Below are positions 10,626 to 24,123 of a stretch of 64,000 nt of DNA, piece after piece. Position numbers and translations under genes: made by a program. A model generated the notes under the pieces. It made no database searches, was not told the DNA's origin, and saw only the letters and a program-made list of their open reading frames with translations. Source of the DNA: Ochotona curzoniae (lineage: Eukaryota; Chordata; Mammalia; Lagomorpha; Ochotonidae); NCBI RefSeq assembly GCF_017591425.1, contig NW_024466413.1, positions 2,754,001 through 2,818,000 on the forward strand, in the 5' to 3' direction. Each line of letters opens with the position of its first letter. Position 1 is the stretch's first letter.

Positions 10626-13600
10626 TTCTTCATTCTAAAGGATTGTCTAGTCCATGAATAGAGGCATAATGTTTTAAATGAGTTATAAAAACAAGTAACA
10701 ACACACATTTTCCTTACGTCTAAGGAAGAAGTAGTAGATGTAGATAACAAAGTTTAATACACTGAAGAGTATAGAATCACTAGAGAATTTCTATCAAGAA
10801 ATTCTTAAATTTTTAAAATTTTAAAAGTCAAGACTTGAGAAAGCCATGCAACATATGGGACAGCTTTGTGGGGTCAGTAACAGAATGATTTTGTGTTGTG
10901 GCCCATAAACAATGTGAATTCAGTTTTGTCAAAATGCAACCTTAAGTAAATGTTCAAGTTCTGTTATTCATTTTAGAACAAAGCATATGCTTACTCTTCA
11001 TCACTTACATCCCTATTTTGCAAATGGAAATAATTATAGTAACTGGTTCTTCACATTTATAGTGAGTATTACCAATCAGTAGCGCTCATGGACAAATTAC
11101 TCATTAGCACTTGGAGCCCCAGTATTTTACCGAGCACATAGGACTGCACTGAGGTTATTTTAAGGATTGAATAAATTCTAGGCACTGCTATTGATATATA
11201 TATTAGTAAAAACATCACCATATTTCTTTTACACATTGACTATATTTCCACAAGAAAATGTGGTCATGATAACATTCTGTATGTTTTTTACATGGATGAG
11301 AAAAAGCCAAGGAATTAGCTGATGCTTATGAGGCTCTGATGCATCATTTCTCTTGATGATTTGTCTTCTTTTTCTGCCTGGCGTGAAAGTAAGAGTTATG
11401 GAAGAAATGAAGCCAGGGCTTGGTTACTCCCAGGGAATCAGATGTACCAACAGTGGAGAGGGACAGGACTCCTCATTGTGAATGACAATGGACTCATGTT
11501 CAGAAAGAATCTGAAATGTGCCAAAAAGGTCTGTTTCTGCAGGGTTGCCAAGGTCACATTCACATGGAGACTTATGGGAGATGGAGAGGTATTAAGAGCA
11601 AAAATTAAGATTTGAGTCAGCACTAAATGGAATATCCAACGCATGTGTCAATACAGCCATGGGTGAGCACCACTTAAATGTGCAAGTCCTCAATAGTTTC
11701 CAGGGTGAGGATCTTTGGTGATAACTAGAAATTCACCATGTAAAGAACAACAACAACAAGAACAACAAGATCAGGAAATTGTATCAGTGCTATAAAATGG
11801 CAACAATCAAGGCTTATGGATTGAGCAAGTCATGGTAAAATGAGAGGACCAACTGAGCGGGAGCCGTGAGACACGAGATACGAGGAAAGGACCCAGCAAA
11901 GATGGAGCAGCAGAGCACGCTGGGTGGACGTGAGAATTCTTGTACGTTGTTCTCAGGATCCCATTACATCACACAACTATGCAAACACGGCTGAAAATTG
12001 GTTGTTAATTGCTCTCAAAGTGACTCCACATTCCTCATTTGAATCCTCATTTGAATGCATGGGACAGGATGAAATCAGAACTTTAATTTTGCCTGTCTTC
12101 CTATAGGGGCAACTGGCATAAACAGTTCAAAAGCTGAAACAATGTGAACATGTCTATACACAAACACATATATTAGCACATACTCGCGTCAAGCTGATTA
12201 ACCATAAAATGGTATCTCTAACAATGGCCGAGCTACACAGGAATTAGTTCATTAGAATAAATTCCACAGGATGTTAAGGGTTTTAGGTTGCACATTTGCA
12301 TCTTTCAATGGTGTAATTATGTCAGATAATATACCCTGTGCCAGGGTTTTAACGTAAACACTTGTGGTCTAGTTTAGTTATCTCTACAGCACGGAGCAGC
12401 TGTTGGAAAAAATATGTAAGCTATTAAAAGCAGTCTGAATTAGATGTGGCCTATTTGCATAAAATATACAATGTGGAGTCACTTATCAAGCAGAGGAGTA
12501 AGTTGCTGCCTATTTATTATGTAAAACATGTGTCTGGATAAACTATCCAAATTAACTGACCTGTAGAGGAGTGTGTTACCCATTCTGCAAGAAGCTTAAT
12601 AGCAACTCACATTACACATGCATTGCAATACAAAGTCTTCCTTCATAGAGTCTTAAATGAGAAACAAATACAGAAGGCCTATGACCAGGCAAGGAAGCGA
12701 CAGACATGCCCTCCCTTTTGTGGGAATTGTCTTCTAATGTCACTTTGCCATCATAAGCATGATGCTCCTGCTTTTGCCAATAGTGTGTACAGTCGGATAT
12801 AAAGCACATTTAAAAATCTGTGGCTAGTTAAGTTTTAATTAGGAAAGTGGAGACAGTAAACATACTGTGAGAATAGTTGTTTACATAAAAAATTAAATCT
12901 CACACAATGAGTGAGAGAAGTGAAGACAATAAAGTATGGAAAAGATTAGGAAAGAGTCCATTTGGCCTGGCTGGGGGTAAAGTTGTCTAGGGCACAAAAA
13001 AAAAAACACCATACAATCAGGGATCGAGACAGTGGAGAGAGAACCAAGCATATTTAAGCTGTGAACCACATCTCTGGTCTTCCCGTTATCTGATAAAACA
13101 ATAGTAGCAATCATCAGTGTTACTTTAAGCCAAACTTACTCCGACATTATTTTGCCTATAGCCAAAAGCTTGCTGAGTCGTATATACGGTCACAGAGGCA
13201 GAGAGGTGATTTGTTTTGGTTCCCAGCTAAGGTGATGCACTAACATCCATCTCTCATGAACCACATGGAGTTCCACACTGCAGCATTCCCCGTTCTGGAC
13301 TTGAGCACCGTGGATGCGGAAATCCTAGTTGGATCTGAATCAGATCAGATATTCACTCTAAAACATTTCGCAAATCTGAACTACACAGTTACACTTTATT
13401 TAGACCTGAAACGTATAGAGAAGCATCTGCTTAGGCTCCCTGCAGAAGGATCCTGGCTGGCCACATCTATTTGCGCCCCCAACCCCAGAACTTGGAACCC
13501 TTTCTTGGCCAGACAAGTTTGTTCTAAGATGCCAGAGAGCCCTCAGCTAATCTGAATGCACTTCTTTTCCCTTGGGACTTCAGGAGAGGCAAAGGCGAAA

Positions 13601-13690
13601 ACGCCCTAAGCTTCTGCGCTGACAGCATTCTTCATTCATCCTTCTCCACTTCAAAAGAAAGGGTTTGGGATGTTTGGAGTTTGAGTGAAA
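10626..13690. other. Unassigned sequence, 3 kb
   Basis: AT-rich, unique-looking. It includes a short AAC-rich microsatellite near 11746-11771 and a 12-A run near 12996. Frames up to 99 aa are scattered, have no family resemblance and are not supported as genes. Confidence 0.35.
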
Positions 13691-13692
13691 TC

Positions 13693-13792
13693 ACACACTC
13701 ACACACACTCACATACTCACACGCACTCAAACACACACACTCACACACACACATACACACTCACACGCACTCACACACACACACACACTCAT
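13693..13792 (+). repeat. CA-rich microsatellite
   Basis: About 100 bp of (CA)n interrupted by tcacac, cactcaa and catac variants. Confidence 0.95.
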
Positions 13793-14037
13793 CATTTCAA
13801 TCTCATCATTAGTTTTAATTTGTTTTAAAAATTAAGTCTAGCCTTCCTTTTTAACCCTCTGCTCCCAAGTAAAGATAGATAGATGATAGATAGATACAAA
13901 ATAATAAATATGGGAAATGCTTCAATGACTAAGAAATGTAATCTGTTCATTACACAGAAGAGGACTAAAGTAAAAATACCGAATGTTCAATAGATGGGAA
14001 TGATGACATTGGAATATCTCACTAAATGTTCCACATG

Positions 14038-14190
14038 AGGAGACTTAAGCAAGTTCATGGAAAAATGGAAGCAAAGATTTTTATTTCAGTGTAAAATTTT
14101 TCTGAAATCTGCATAATTTGCATATGATGTAGTTTTTAAATGAGCATGTTGAATGAGCATCTCTCATTTGCATGGATTTTAAGTTCATGA
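14038..14190 (+). mobile_element. Possible mariner-like MITE remnant
   Basis: The motif 'aagttcatggaaaaatgg' followed by an A/T-rich middle with 'tttttatttcagtgtaaaatttttctgaaa', ending near 'ttttaagttcatgagc'. Two other pieces in the window (25645-25730 and 32088-32207) share similar ends. The family name is uncertain. Confidence 0.3.
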
Positions 14191-16085
14191 GCCTGGAACG
14201 CACCAATAATTGGCCTGCCTGGCCAGGTCAAAGCTCTAAAGTTAGCAGACATGGCTCAGGGGACTCTGGTTATCATTTAGGGAATAGCTTTACAGGTGTC
14301 AATGATGACTGGAGGTGTGACATACTGTACATGGGAGCTGATGTGTCTTCAGATGTGAACATGTGTATTTCAGTGTGGATAGGTGTGTCAGTGCTAGCTG
14401 GTGTTTGTGTGTGTGTCATTCTGGGCAGAAAGAAAAGGGTATTCAGAGCAGAGTAGAGTTATCTAATCATTTTAATTTAAAAAATATTGAAAAACTGTCT
14501 AAAAATCTCACAAAAGATTTTTCATAAGGGCTGAGGTTTAATTCAAATTTCCCCTCTTGCTGGTATTTGTAGCTCCCCAAACCACAAGCCAAATAATAAA
14601 TGTGTGCAACCGAGCAAAATAGGGCACTGCTGATAGACTGTATCTCTTGAACACCAGGAAGAAAAAGGGGGTTCTACCTGGGTCTTCCTCCTGGAAGATA
14701 GGTTGTGTTTGGTCTTGAAGTTCTGTGCCTGAGGACAAAGGCTCCAGCAAGAAAGCCTGGTGTCAGATGGCTGTGGGGTTTGGACATGGCTCAACAGCCA
14801 GCACGGGATCTCAGCAACCCCACTGCCAGCTCCCATCCATCTACAGCAGGGCATTAACATGCAGGCAAACACCGGGCTCTCATCACATCCTCTCTCTTGT
14901 TTTCATCTCCTTTGAATTCTTCATGAATGCGAGGAGGACCACAGACAAGGCTTGATATAGGAGACGTCTCAAGTTGAGGTGTGCCTCATTTAACATGTGA
15001 GGGACAACAGCCTCATTGATTCACAGCATAAAAAATAAGATGTTAATGGTGTATTCCATGTTGGGAACCACGTGAAATGCAGAGTATGCATCACAGCTTC
15101 TTAAAGACGGCATGTGGGATCCTGGATTTCTTTTGTACCCAAACAAACAACTGTTTCAAACAAACTGTTTCAAAGTAATTCCAAGCACTGTTTCTTTTAC
15201 TTAATTCTGCAGCTTTTCTTGCAGCACCCGAAGGACACATGCAACCTGCAAAGCCACATGGACAGATGACACAGGCTGCCAGGGGACTGCGTTCTCCAGG
15301 CAGACGCACCATGTGCTGGTAGCCTGCCTGCATCTTAGCAGATCTTACCTACGCGAAGGCAGGATTGGCCACCGATTGAACTGACTTCATGTGGAATTAG
15401 CCACAGAAAGCAAAACTAAAAGAATTAAACTTTAAATACGCGAAGGAAATGAGATGAACATCAAAGATGCTTCAAAATGAGTATAAATTTAAGAGCTTTG
15501 TACATTTTAAATGATATAGCTTGTCTGGGCACAACTTCTCATTCTAGCATTTCATGCTGTAATAATAATGGGATATGTGTACATAGGTGACAGACACTGT
15601 GCATTTATTACATTTATATAACAATATATCTATGCACCAGTTTCACTGAACAATGCACTTCATTTTAGTTTTTTTTACATGATCATAATTTACATTATAC
15701 AGTTTCATTTTAGTATAGATTAATGGTGGTTTGTTCAAACTTTCCCTTTTAGTGAAACATAGGAGGATGCATTTTATATCAAATTGTCAAGAATAGAAAT
15801 GATGCATTATTCAATGTAAATCTATGCTATAAAAATGTACCTCATTATTTTAATTTCCTTTTTATTAATTAGGTTAAATAAATAACTTTTCAATATGCAA
15901 TTTTTGTCTGTTCTTTTTTTGAAAATATATCAGAACTATGGATATTTCTAGGTTTATAATTTTCACATTTATTTGAAAATATTCTATACGTATTTTGGAC
16001 TCTTTAGTATATTTAGTTTTATTTTTCCTGAGTATTATTTTCTTTTGATGTGGGTTGAAAAAATTATTTTTCCAAATATATGTTT
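14191..16085. other. Unassigned sequence
   Basis: No gene recognised. Overlapping frames of up to 109 aa at 14538-14955 and an 80-aa frame near 15091-15333 have no family resemblance. T-rich sequence from 15600 grades into the antisense L1 fragment. Confidence 0.35.
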
Positions 16086-16089
16086 GTTT

Positions 16090-16960
16090 AGTCAAATTTT
16101 AAATCATTTCATTTATTAATTTTGCTTTTGGTGTCTTTTCCAAAACAGATTCATTATGTTAATGCCACAACCGTATTCTCAGGCAGTTTTTAAGAAGTTT
16201 TGGAGCTCTTTTGAAAGCCTGATTAATGCGAAGCATTTGTTATCGTTTGTGTAAATGTATAAAGTCACAGTTGCTTCCATCTGCTCTCTAAAAGTTCGGC
16301 CAACTGCGCTGTCTCTCGCACTGCCCCCTGTCTGAGCAGTTCTCTTCCCGAGGAGCACCAAGGCCTCCTTGTCTCACCCGCAGCCTCCCCGGGGACGGGA
16401 AGCCATTGTACCTGGGCCTCAGTTTGGACTGTATGCCTCAGAGCAGTAGCAGATGTTCTTCTCTGCCAACTGGGTCATTAGTCAACTTTCCAAATGTGTA
16501 TGAATCCAGTTATGTACTGTATGTTTGTTTCTAAGGTACACTTTGTACGTAATTCACACCCGTACTATTTTCCTTCAATTACTACAATGTCAAAGTGTTA
16601 ATTACATGTTTGAACAATCTAACCTGCCTTTCCTGTTTTAAAAACCAGTAGTTTGCCTGTTATATTCCTTAACTTTTTCTATTTCTTAGGAATTTTAGAA
16701 ACATATTGTTTGGATTTGACTGAGATTGCTTTGGATATATAAATCAATTTGGGGAGGGATAAGGTAATTATAATATTGATTCTTGTCATCCATAAACTAA
16801 GTAGATTACTTCTCTTCTGATATGCATTTTCAAGAGTTCAGGTAGATAAGAATATTTCTTGTTCCTTCTATCATGCTTTAAGAATATGAAATATGTTGAC
16901 ACAATTTCTAAAATTGAATCATTCTTGCATTTTTGCATTTTTTTATGAATGACATTCTAA
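16090..16960 (-). mobile_element. Decayed L1 fragment (3' part), reverse
   Basis: The plus strand reads like the complement of an L1 3' portion: 'ttttgcttttggtgtcttttcc' followed later by 'gagattgctttggatatataaatcaatttgggg...attataatattgattcttgtcatcc'. The latter is the complement of the ORF2 C-terminal segment commonly seen in old mammalian L1s. No frame survives. Confidence 0.5.
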
Positions 16961-17227
16961 AATTAAAATGTGTTTTTTTTAAAGGCCGAGAGAAAGAGAA
17001 CTCTCATCCTCTGATACAGGCCCCAGTTGCCAATGAATTCTGCATCTTGACAGGGACAAACGAAGCCAGGAGCCAAAGATTCAGTCTTCTCGCATGTGGG
17101 TAGCAATACACCTGTCAATTTAACTACCACCATTGCCATCCTCGGCATGCGTTAGCACCAAACTGGAGCTGGCATACCGAGTGGATGTGAAATTCAGGTA
17201 TCCGTTATGGGACTCAGATAGTCCAAC

Positions 17228-17527
17228 AAACTTTTTACTTTTAGTCACATTTATTTACTTGAAAGAGAGAGAGAATGTGTGTGTAGACAAAGATCTAGAC
17301 AAAGGGAGAGGGGATATTTTATATCCCCCGATTCACTCTTCAAATATCCTCAGCAGTTAGAACTGGGTTACAGAGACAAGACCTTCGTGTTTGGCTTGAC
17401 CATGAGTGGGGAGTCGCAGGAACTTGGGCCATCTCCTACGACCTCCCCAGGCTGACTGGCAGGAAGCCGGATCAGAAGCGGAGCAGCTGGACTCCAACCA
17501 AGGTTCTGATATGGGATGCTGTTGCTC
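17228..17527 (-). mobile_element. CSINE, older, reverse
   Basis: 'tcacatttatttacttgaaagagagagagaatg', then 'gattcactcttcaaatatcc', 'gggccatctcctacgacctccccaggctg', 'ggatcagaagcggagcagctgg' and 'ctgatatgggatgctg'. These are the complements of the C-repeat blocks in order. Confidence 0.75.
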
Positions 17528-19290
17528 CAATCAACAGCTGATCCATGAACTTACAGGCTGGCCCCTCGTTTGCATTTTAATTATTAGCCAATTGCCTATC
17601 TCTGTTTACTTATTGAATGTATTCCTAGATTATCATGTTAATGCAAAGATCCTTATTAGCTAAGTATTCATACTGTAAGTCAGAATATGAGTTTTCCTGG
17701 AAAGGATTGAAAAAAAAAAAAAAAAAAACCCAGGGCTTTGGCTAACCACACTGATTCCTACCCAGCCGTGCCCTCTGTGTCACCCAGCAGCCTGTCATTG
17801 CCCCTTATCTCCATTCTCTCATTATCAGACACTCCAGTCACTTGGGAAATACAAAACAGTTTTACAAAAAAAGCACAGTTGATATTTATTTTTGTTTAAT
17901 AGGATACAGATATAATTATGGCAGAAGATGTAGAAATTTTGAGTTAGTAAGTGTATTGGTAGAAGACTCAAATCTTTTAATTCCTTCAATGAGCATTAGT
18001 TCATCAATTACTGTAAGTCAAGACTGATTTCATTTGTTGGAAATACAATAGTAAAGCCAAATGAGTAACAGATTTTAAAATAAAGCACAGTTACAATTAG
18101 TGATGAACATTTAAAGGAGCTAGGAGAGCAAATATAAAGCAGAATGAAGGCACTGGGAAAACAAGAAGGAGTGTTTGATGTGGGCAAGGCGGTCAGGGGC
18201 ACCACAAATAACATCAGAAATGTACTTCTATTTTAATCAGGTTGAAATATCAGAGCTAAGATGCATATGTAAACATAAAAGGATAAGAAGGATCTGGAAT
18301 AGAATGTTGAAACCCTCTACAAACAACTTTTAAAAAAGAAATTCTAGTATTCACTATTTCTAAAAGAAATCTACCACAGCAATCGGAGCAAACATGTTAT
18401 TAGACGTAATATTCAAAGGTATTTGTATGTTTGGCTACATTCTGTCAAAGTAAGAACTACATACAAAAACCTTTCTTCATGATTTTCTGTGAATTGTTGG
18501 TCATTTTGTTGTGGATATGTTGCAAAATAATAACATTTATTTCCTTAAACCATTTATATCATGAATATATCTGATTTACAAGTCACTGTGCCTTATATTT
18601 CTCCTGCTGTTTCATTTCAGCTTGAGCACTGAAGTTTTATAGCTATTGTAAAACGTATTCTAGGATTTTTTTTTAACTTTTTCACTGTTCTGGGAAAGTA
18701 TATATAATATAGCTTACAAAATATTTTTCCGAATGGTTAGACATCATGGCAAACCTCTTTGGTTCTGGCACTGTTTGGTCATTAATAATGAATTAATTTA
18801 AAAAAAATATTTCTCTTCTTTTTACAAAGTACTCGTTTGAACTGAGTAATTTTCATAATGTTTTCATAACATATTATTTATATTGTTGGTTGTTACAATG
18901 TGATGTGTTTATCAGTATGATTCAAAACATAGTTTTTTTTTTTTTTTAATGAACTATAGTCTCCCAATCGGGGAACACCAGTACCTATGAATTCTATCAG
19001 ACTGTGATTTGGTGCCTGCTATTAATGAATGACATTTTATAAAGAAGTACAAAAAAGGAGATGGCTGGATTCAAGCATAAAGAAAAGGAAATGGAAAATC
19101 AAATCACTTGTTTCATGAATTTATACTGTAAACACACACTGAGATATTGTACTCTAATTTATAAAATGGGGGATATATTATTAAAAATTAAATAATAAAA
19201 GATGTATGTAATAAATTGGCTATATGCTGAAATGTACAATCCTTAAGTGGTTGATCTGAACAAGGATATGCAATTATAACTAATCCTTAT
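17528..19290. other. Unassigned AT-rich sequence
   Basis: Contains a run of 18 A near 17710-17727 and a 16-T run near 18931. No gene or family recognised. Confidence 0.35.
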
Positions 19291-19294
19291 TTTT

Positions 19295-19640
19295 TACTTA
19301 ACATATTTATTTAGTTAGTTGAAAAGTAAATTCACACACACAGTGAGAAACCGAGAGGTAGCAAGAGAGGGGGCGAGAAGAGCAGCCTCCCACCTGATGC
19401 TTCACTCCCTACACAGATTCAAGGGCCAGGGTTGGGTCAAGACAAAAGTAGAAGGCTGACTGGTGCTTCAGCCATGTCTCCCACACAAGAGACAGGGGCC
19501 CGAAACCTTGGTCTATCTTCTACTGCTTTCCCAGACATCAGAGCCGGCAGTTGGATTAAAAATAAGGTAGCTAGAAAATGAACCGGGACTCATATGGGAT
19601 GCTGGCATCAACTTACTGTGCTGTGTCACTTGCTGAAACC
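19295..19640 (-). mobile_element. CSINE, older, reverse
   Basis: 'catatttatttagttagttgaaaag', a purine-rich complement (gtgagaaaccgagaggtagc), 'tgatgcttcactccct', 'tctactgctttcccagacatcagagccgg' and 'gggactcatatgggatgctggc'. Diverged, but the order is clear. Confidence 0.75.
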
Positions 19641-19689
19641 AATCTTCAACTTATAAGCTAAAAAAAAAAACAAAACGTATTGTAGCTTC

Positions 19690-20620
19690 TCCCGGACAAC
19701 CTCTACTCCCCGAACAGCAATTGATTTTCTGAGTTTTTCAACATGAATTAGTTTCACCTGTTTTGGAAATTCACATTAATAGGTTCACACAGAATGGATT
19801 CTATTTTGTTGGGCATATTATTATATTCAGCAAAAATGCTTGTAACTCTTACCTACATTGTTGCAAGTCCAAGGGTTTGGTATGTTTCATTACTCATTGT
19901 TATTTGCACTTATGAAAACAATAAAAAACTTGTAGATTTCTTGAAAATAATGAAAATTATAGATTTGCTCCTTTGTCAATGGGTGATAGCATTATATCTT
20001 GGTTTGACTAGGACACATATTATTAAGGGAATATTCTTGTTCAACCATGTTTAGATCTGGATTTATATATTTACTACTAAAACAAGAGTAGAAATTAGTA
20101 TGTGACTATGTAGCAATGCAAGACATTTCTCAAACTGTTTCCAAATTTGAACTTTAATATCCCCAGAAGTAATATACGCGTTTGATGCTGGTAAGTATTT
20201 GATTTGTTTTGTTATGTGTTTATTTTAGTCATTGGTGTGGGATTATTATTGTGGTAACATCATACTTTTTGATGACATCATAAATAAAGTCTTGAAAGTC
20301 AGAAAGAGTCTTTAATTTTTGGCTTTTATTTTGGATTTATTGACTATTTAAGGTACTGAGACTTTTCTTTAAAATCTAGAATAAACTTGGCATTTTTTGC
20401 AAAAAAAAATCGTTTTTAGGATGATGACTGTCTTTGCAAAGAATCCTGAAGTTCAAGGACATTTAAGACCTTGAAGGGCTGTTATTCAATCCATGAATCC
20501 TTTTATCTAGGTATTTGATTTCAGAAAGATTTTATGGTTTTTTCATGTTGATGTGCTATAAGTTTCTTAATTTTAATACCTAACATTTCACATTTTCTTA
20601 CGTTACTATAAACAGGGTTT
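19690..20620 (-). mobile_element. Decayed L1 (3' half), reverse
   Basis: The plus strand follows the complement of an old L1 3' end: 'gttgttgcaagtcc' and 'catttctcaaactgtttccaaatttgaactttaatatccccag', the tract 'tttagtcattggtgtggga', then the ORF2-complement marks 'gcattttttgcaaaa...ttttaggatgatgactgtctttgc' and 'gggctgttattcaatccatgaatcc'. All frames are broken. Confidence 0.65.
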
Positions 20621-21420
20621 AATATAAACAGGAGTTTATACTAATTTTTAAATGTGTACTCCTGGTACGTGTGGATCTGCCATTGGTTACAACATAGTGA
20701 CCTTTCCCTGGAACCATATAGGGTTTAGAACTACATTTTCCTGTCTCTTTTTTTGTTTGCTTCATCTGCTCTATATTTCTCCAACCTATTTATGCTTTCC
20801 GTTGCATTAATGAAATGTTTTCAGTATTTTATTGAAAAGGCTTCTGTTGCCTATAAGCTGTGAATGTTCTCATCCACTTTAGAGCTTCATCTTTGAAATG
20901 TAAGAGAATCCATTCAAAGGCCATTATTATATTGCAATATGAAAAATTTTGAAGCTCTAGGCAGTGTAGCTGTGTCTCATCATGTTTGGGTCCGATCTGT
21001 TATTAAAATCACATATATCATATCTGAATTAATGTTGGCTTTGACAGTACAGTATCACAATATTTAGCTAACAAAAAAATAGTATAGAGATACGATGCCT
21101 TCTATTTCCCTACACTTGCCAAGTCTGTGTCTCATCATTATTTCCCGGTTTTTGAGCCAACATCTCAGGTGGTTAGCTACATTATTTTGTGCTTTTTATC
21201 CATGGCATTTGCTGTGTCTCTTTGAAAGGGACTGTTTCTCTGTAACTTTGGAAACTTCTCCCATCATTCTGTGTTTTCTTTCCTTACTTCCTTTTACTTG
21301 CAGCCCCTCCCTGTGTCAGTTAAATCCCTATTATATTTCAGTGATTGGTATTGCCTCTGGGGCTGTGCTGTTTTTCATCCTCATTTTTCTTCTCAAACGT
21401 GTGGCTATATAGTTTCTATG
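20621..21420. other. Unassigned sequence, possibly more L1
   Basis: T-rich sequence between two L1-like stretches. A 105-aa plus frame (21095-21412) is hydrophobic with a low-complexity Leu/Phe/Ile pattern and no family resemblance. It may be further antisense L1. Confidence 0.3.
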
Positions 21421-21424
21421 GAAT

Positions 21425-22150
21425 ATTTGTGAGTCGCTGACATTTCTGCCATCAATATACCTGTTTATTGCAGTTTTCATTTCAGGGATTGTACATTTTA
21501 GCTCTAGCATTTGAATTTGAATTTGAATGTTTACATTGTTAGATATATTTGATTTCCCATAAATTCATTAAGTTTTAAATATAATTCCTCTAAAACTTAA
21601 GATTCTTAGTCTCTTTGTTAGAATTGATGTTTCATGTGGATCATGTACAACTCTGTGGCTTTTATGTTTTATTCAATAAGTGTCATAAATGTTTTAATTA
21701 TATATCACATCTTCTTCCATATTCTCACTCATTTATTTACCTCAAATCAGCAAGACCATAATTTGCTATCATTCCAAACTGCATGTACAAAGCAAAGACT
21801 AGTCTCATGAAAACAAACTAAAAACACTAATCAATACAATATCAAGTTATCTCTTGGTACAGTAGATATCTTTCTATAGTTTTCTCTCAGTCACTTCAAA
21901 CGTAAATGTCTATTGTTGTTAATATTCTCTTGGTATTTTAAAATTGTGTTATGGGTAAGGTAATTTAAACTAAGAAGTTCGCATTTGCTAGTTGTTAGAA
22001 GTACATTCTTTATTTTAAAAACATTCTTTTCAACTAGCCTGGAAAATATTTCCCTCTCTATGTTTCAAAATCTTTTGCCTTTTAGATTTACTTCCTGGGT
22101 ACTTTCTTTGAATTTCTCTCCAAACTTGCATTGATATAATATTCATTCCC
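21425..22150 (-). mobile_element. Possible L1 fragment, reverse
   Basis: 'tttcatttcagggattgtacattttagctctagcatttgaatttgaa' resembles the complement of an old L1 5'/inter-ORF segment. The rest is too decayed to judge. Confidence 0.35.
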
Positions 22151-23842
22151 ATTTTTTTTTTCATTTTTAGAGGAAGTGTTTGCACTAATATTTCTGGGGA
22201 TAATTATTTTTAGAAGTTGTAGTCTGTATTATGCATAAATATTTCATATGAATGGCAGCCTGGAATGGAGGCTCAGGAATTTGATCTAAGACTATATTTT
22301 AGCTTTATTTCTAAAAAGTTATGGAAATTTGGGGAAGCTTCAGAGACAAATCAAAGAAAAGAAAATAGCAGTTATATACAAAATGCAGCTGAGTTTTATT
22401 CAGGGGACTGTATTTGTTGGTTGTGAAAAAAGTCTGAAAAGTCAAGCTATGAAAAGAGACACAGCACATGTATTAGCAGGGAAGGTTGCCTCTTCTCCCA
22501 CTTGGTTGCACAAAGACCAGGGATACACTTATTATATCCTATGAAATAAGCAGAAAACAGACTGGCAGACCAACTATTGCTGACAGAAGCAGCCTCACCA
22601 AAGACCCTGCTTCTGGCTCAGAAAGGATCCAACACGTGCTAGGCACACAGCCTGCCCAGAAATAGAAAGGGAAAACCATCATTGCTTTTGTTTCTGAGGC
22701 CCTTCAACATATCTCTAGGCCCCTGTATTGGCAGAATCTTATGGGAGAGAGCTGACACAGTGCTAGGGAAAGGTAGCCAGACAGCAAGGACATCACAGGG
22801 AAAGGCCAGGAGAGGCTGGAGTTCATATTGTTAAGGATACTTTAAGCTGTAACTTAGAGTTATTGACAATTCATCATTGATTGGCAATGGGAAGTGAAAG
22901 CTCAAAAGTAGCCCAGATACAGTTGATTTTTACACTCTCGGGTTTACTTCCAGGAGTCATATTGGATACCAGTTACAAAGACTGGAGAAAGATACCATTG
23001 TGCTTCTTGCACTGGGAAGGGATACAGAGCCATTGCAAAAAAAAAAAAAAATGCCCAAACCTTGATGTTTTCCTTAATAAATCTTGACTTCAAGAGAAAT
23101 GGTTTTAATAAAGCTTCACTGGGGTCCAACCCAAGCCTGATTAACCTCAAAAAATAAAGTACTCAACTCAATTGCACTTCAGTATTCAGTCTGGATGAAT
23201 AGGAACATCCAGTTCTAACAGCATTTGGCCAATAAACTATGGGGAAATACTACAAAAAAACGAGATTTCATCCCACGATTGTTGAATATTCTTTCTGCTA
23301 CACCCGCTCCACACACAGCCCTCCTTTATCACCATGTCAATCTGCTTCCTGGATAGCAGTCCACATAGATGGTAGAGTTCCTACTTAAGGAATGCTCAGG
23401 AAAAACCAAGACAGCAAGAGAGACAAGTGCATAAGAGAAATTTTAGCCTCTGATAACACAGTTACAGTCAACAGTAAGAAAAGCACGACTCCAAGCCAGA
23501 TACACAGGAAAACTCCAGTCAGTAGCCTAACCAGTTCAGTTCACTTTATGCAGTATAGCATGCTTGATATTTAACAAAAATACACAAGCCTCGCTAAAGT
23601 TAAAAAAAAATCAGAACTTAAAGTAGAAAAATGGTCCTGATCCAAACATTATAGAATTATAGGATCTAAAGATTCTATAATTATCAGAAGATTCTATAAT
23701 TATCACAATACCTATAATCAATAAGCTGGGGAATGCAGTTGGCAAACACACATGAAAAACATCCAACACCCTGTGTTATTAGGTAATTGCAAGTTTAGGC
23801 ATAGCAGTATAGGCTGCTGAAATTTAAAAAAATCCAAAACAG
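22151..23842. other. Unassigned sequence
   Basis: No gene recognised. A 15-A run lies near 23038-23053 and an A/T hairpin with a direct repeat at 23648-23705. The block 22330-22850 has the texture of an old retroelement but I cannot place it. Confidence 0.35.
23648..23705. repeat. AT-rich inverted and direct repeat
   Basis: attatagaat at 23648-23657 is the exact complement of attctataat at 23672-23681. The 16-mer gattctataattatca occurs at 23671-23686 and again at 23690-23705. Confidence 0.9.
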
Positions 23843-24123
23843 TGTCTGTATGTGACCTGTTGGCTAAGATCTCTGATTCCAGTATCAGAGTGCTGGGCTT
23901 GGTCCTTGGCTGGATCCTGGTGATGACTTGATTGGTTGTTGATCATGCACACAAGCCCAGCTCCTGCTTTAGTCTAGCAATGTCCCAGCTGCTTAGTAGG
24001 AAGGAACCAGAGAGTAGGAGAATGGTAGTATTCTTTCTCTCCTTCTCTCTCTTCTCCCGCTCTCACCCACCCCCAAAACACACAATCCCTCCACTCTCCT
24101 TTTCTCTGAAAATAAAATCTAAA
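23843..24123 (+). mobile_element. Possible old CSINE or SINE fragment
   Basis: 'gacctgttggctaagatc', 'tctgattccagtatcagagtgctggg' and a late ctctccttctctctcttctc tract ending in aaaataaaatct are in SINE-like order, but diverged and partly rearranged. Confidence 0.4.
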
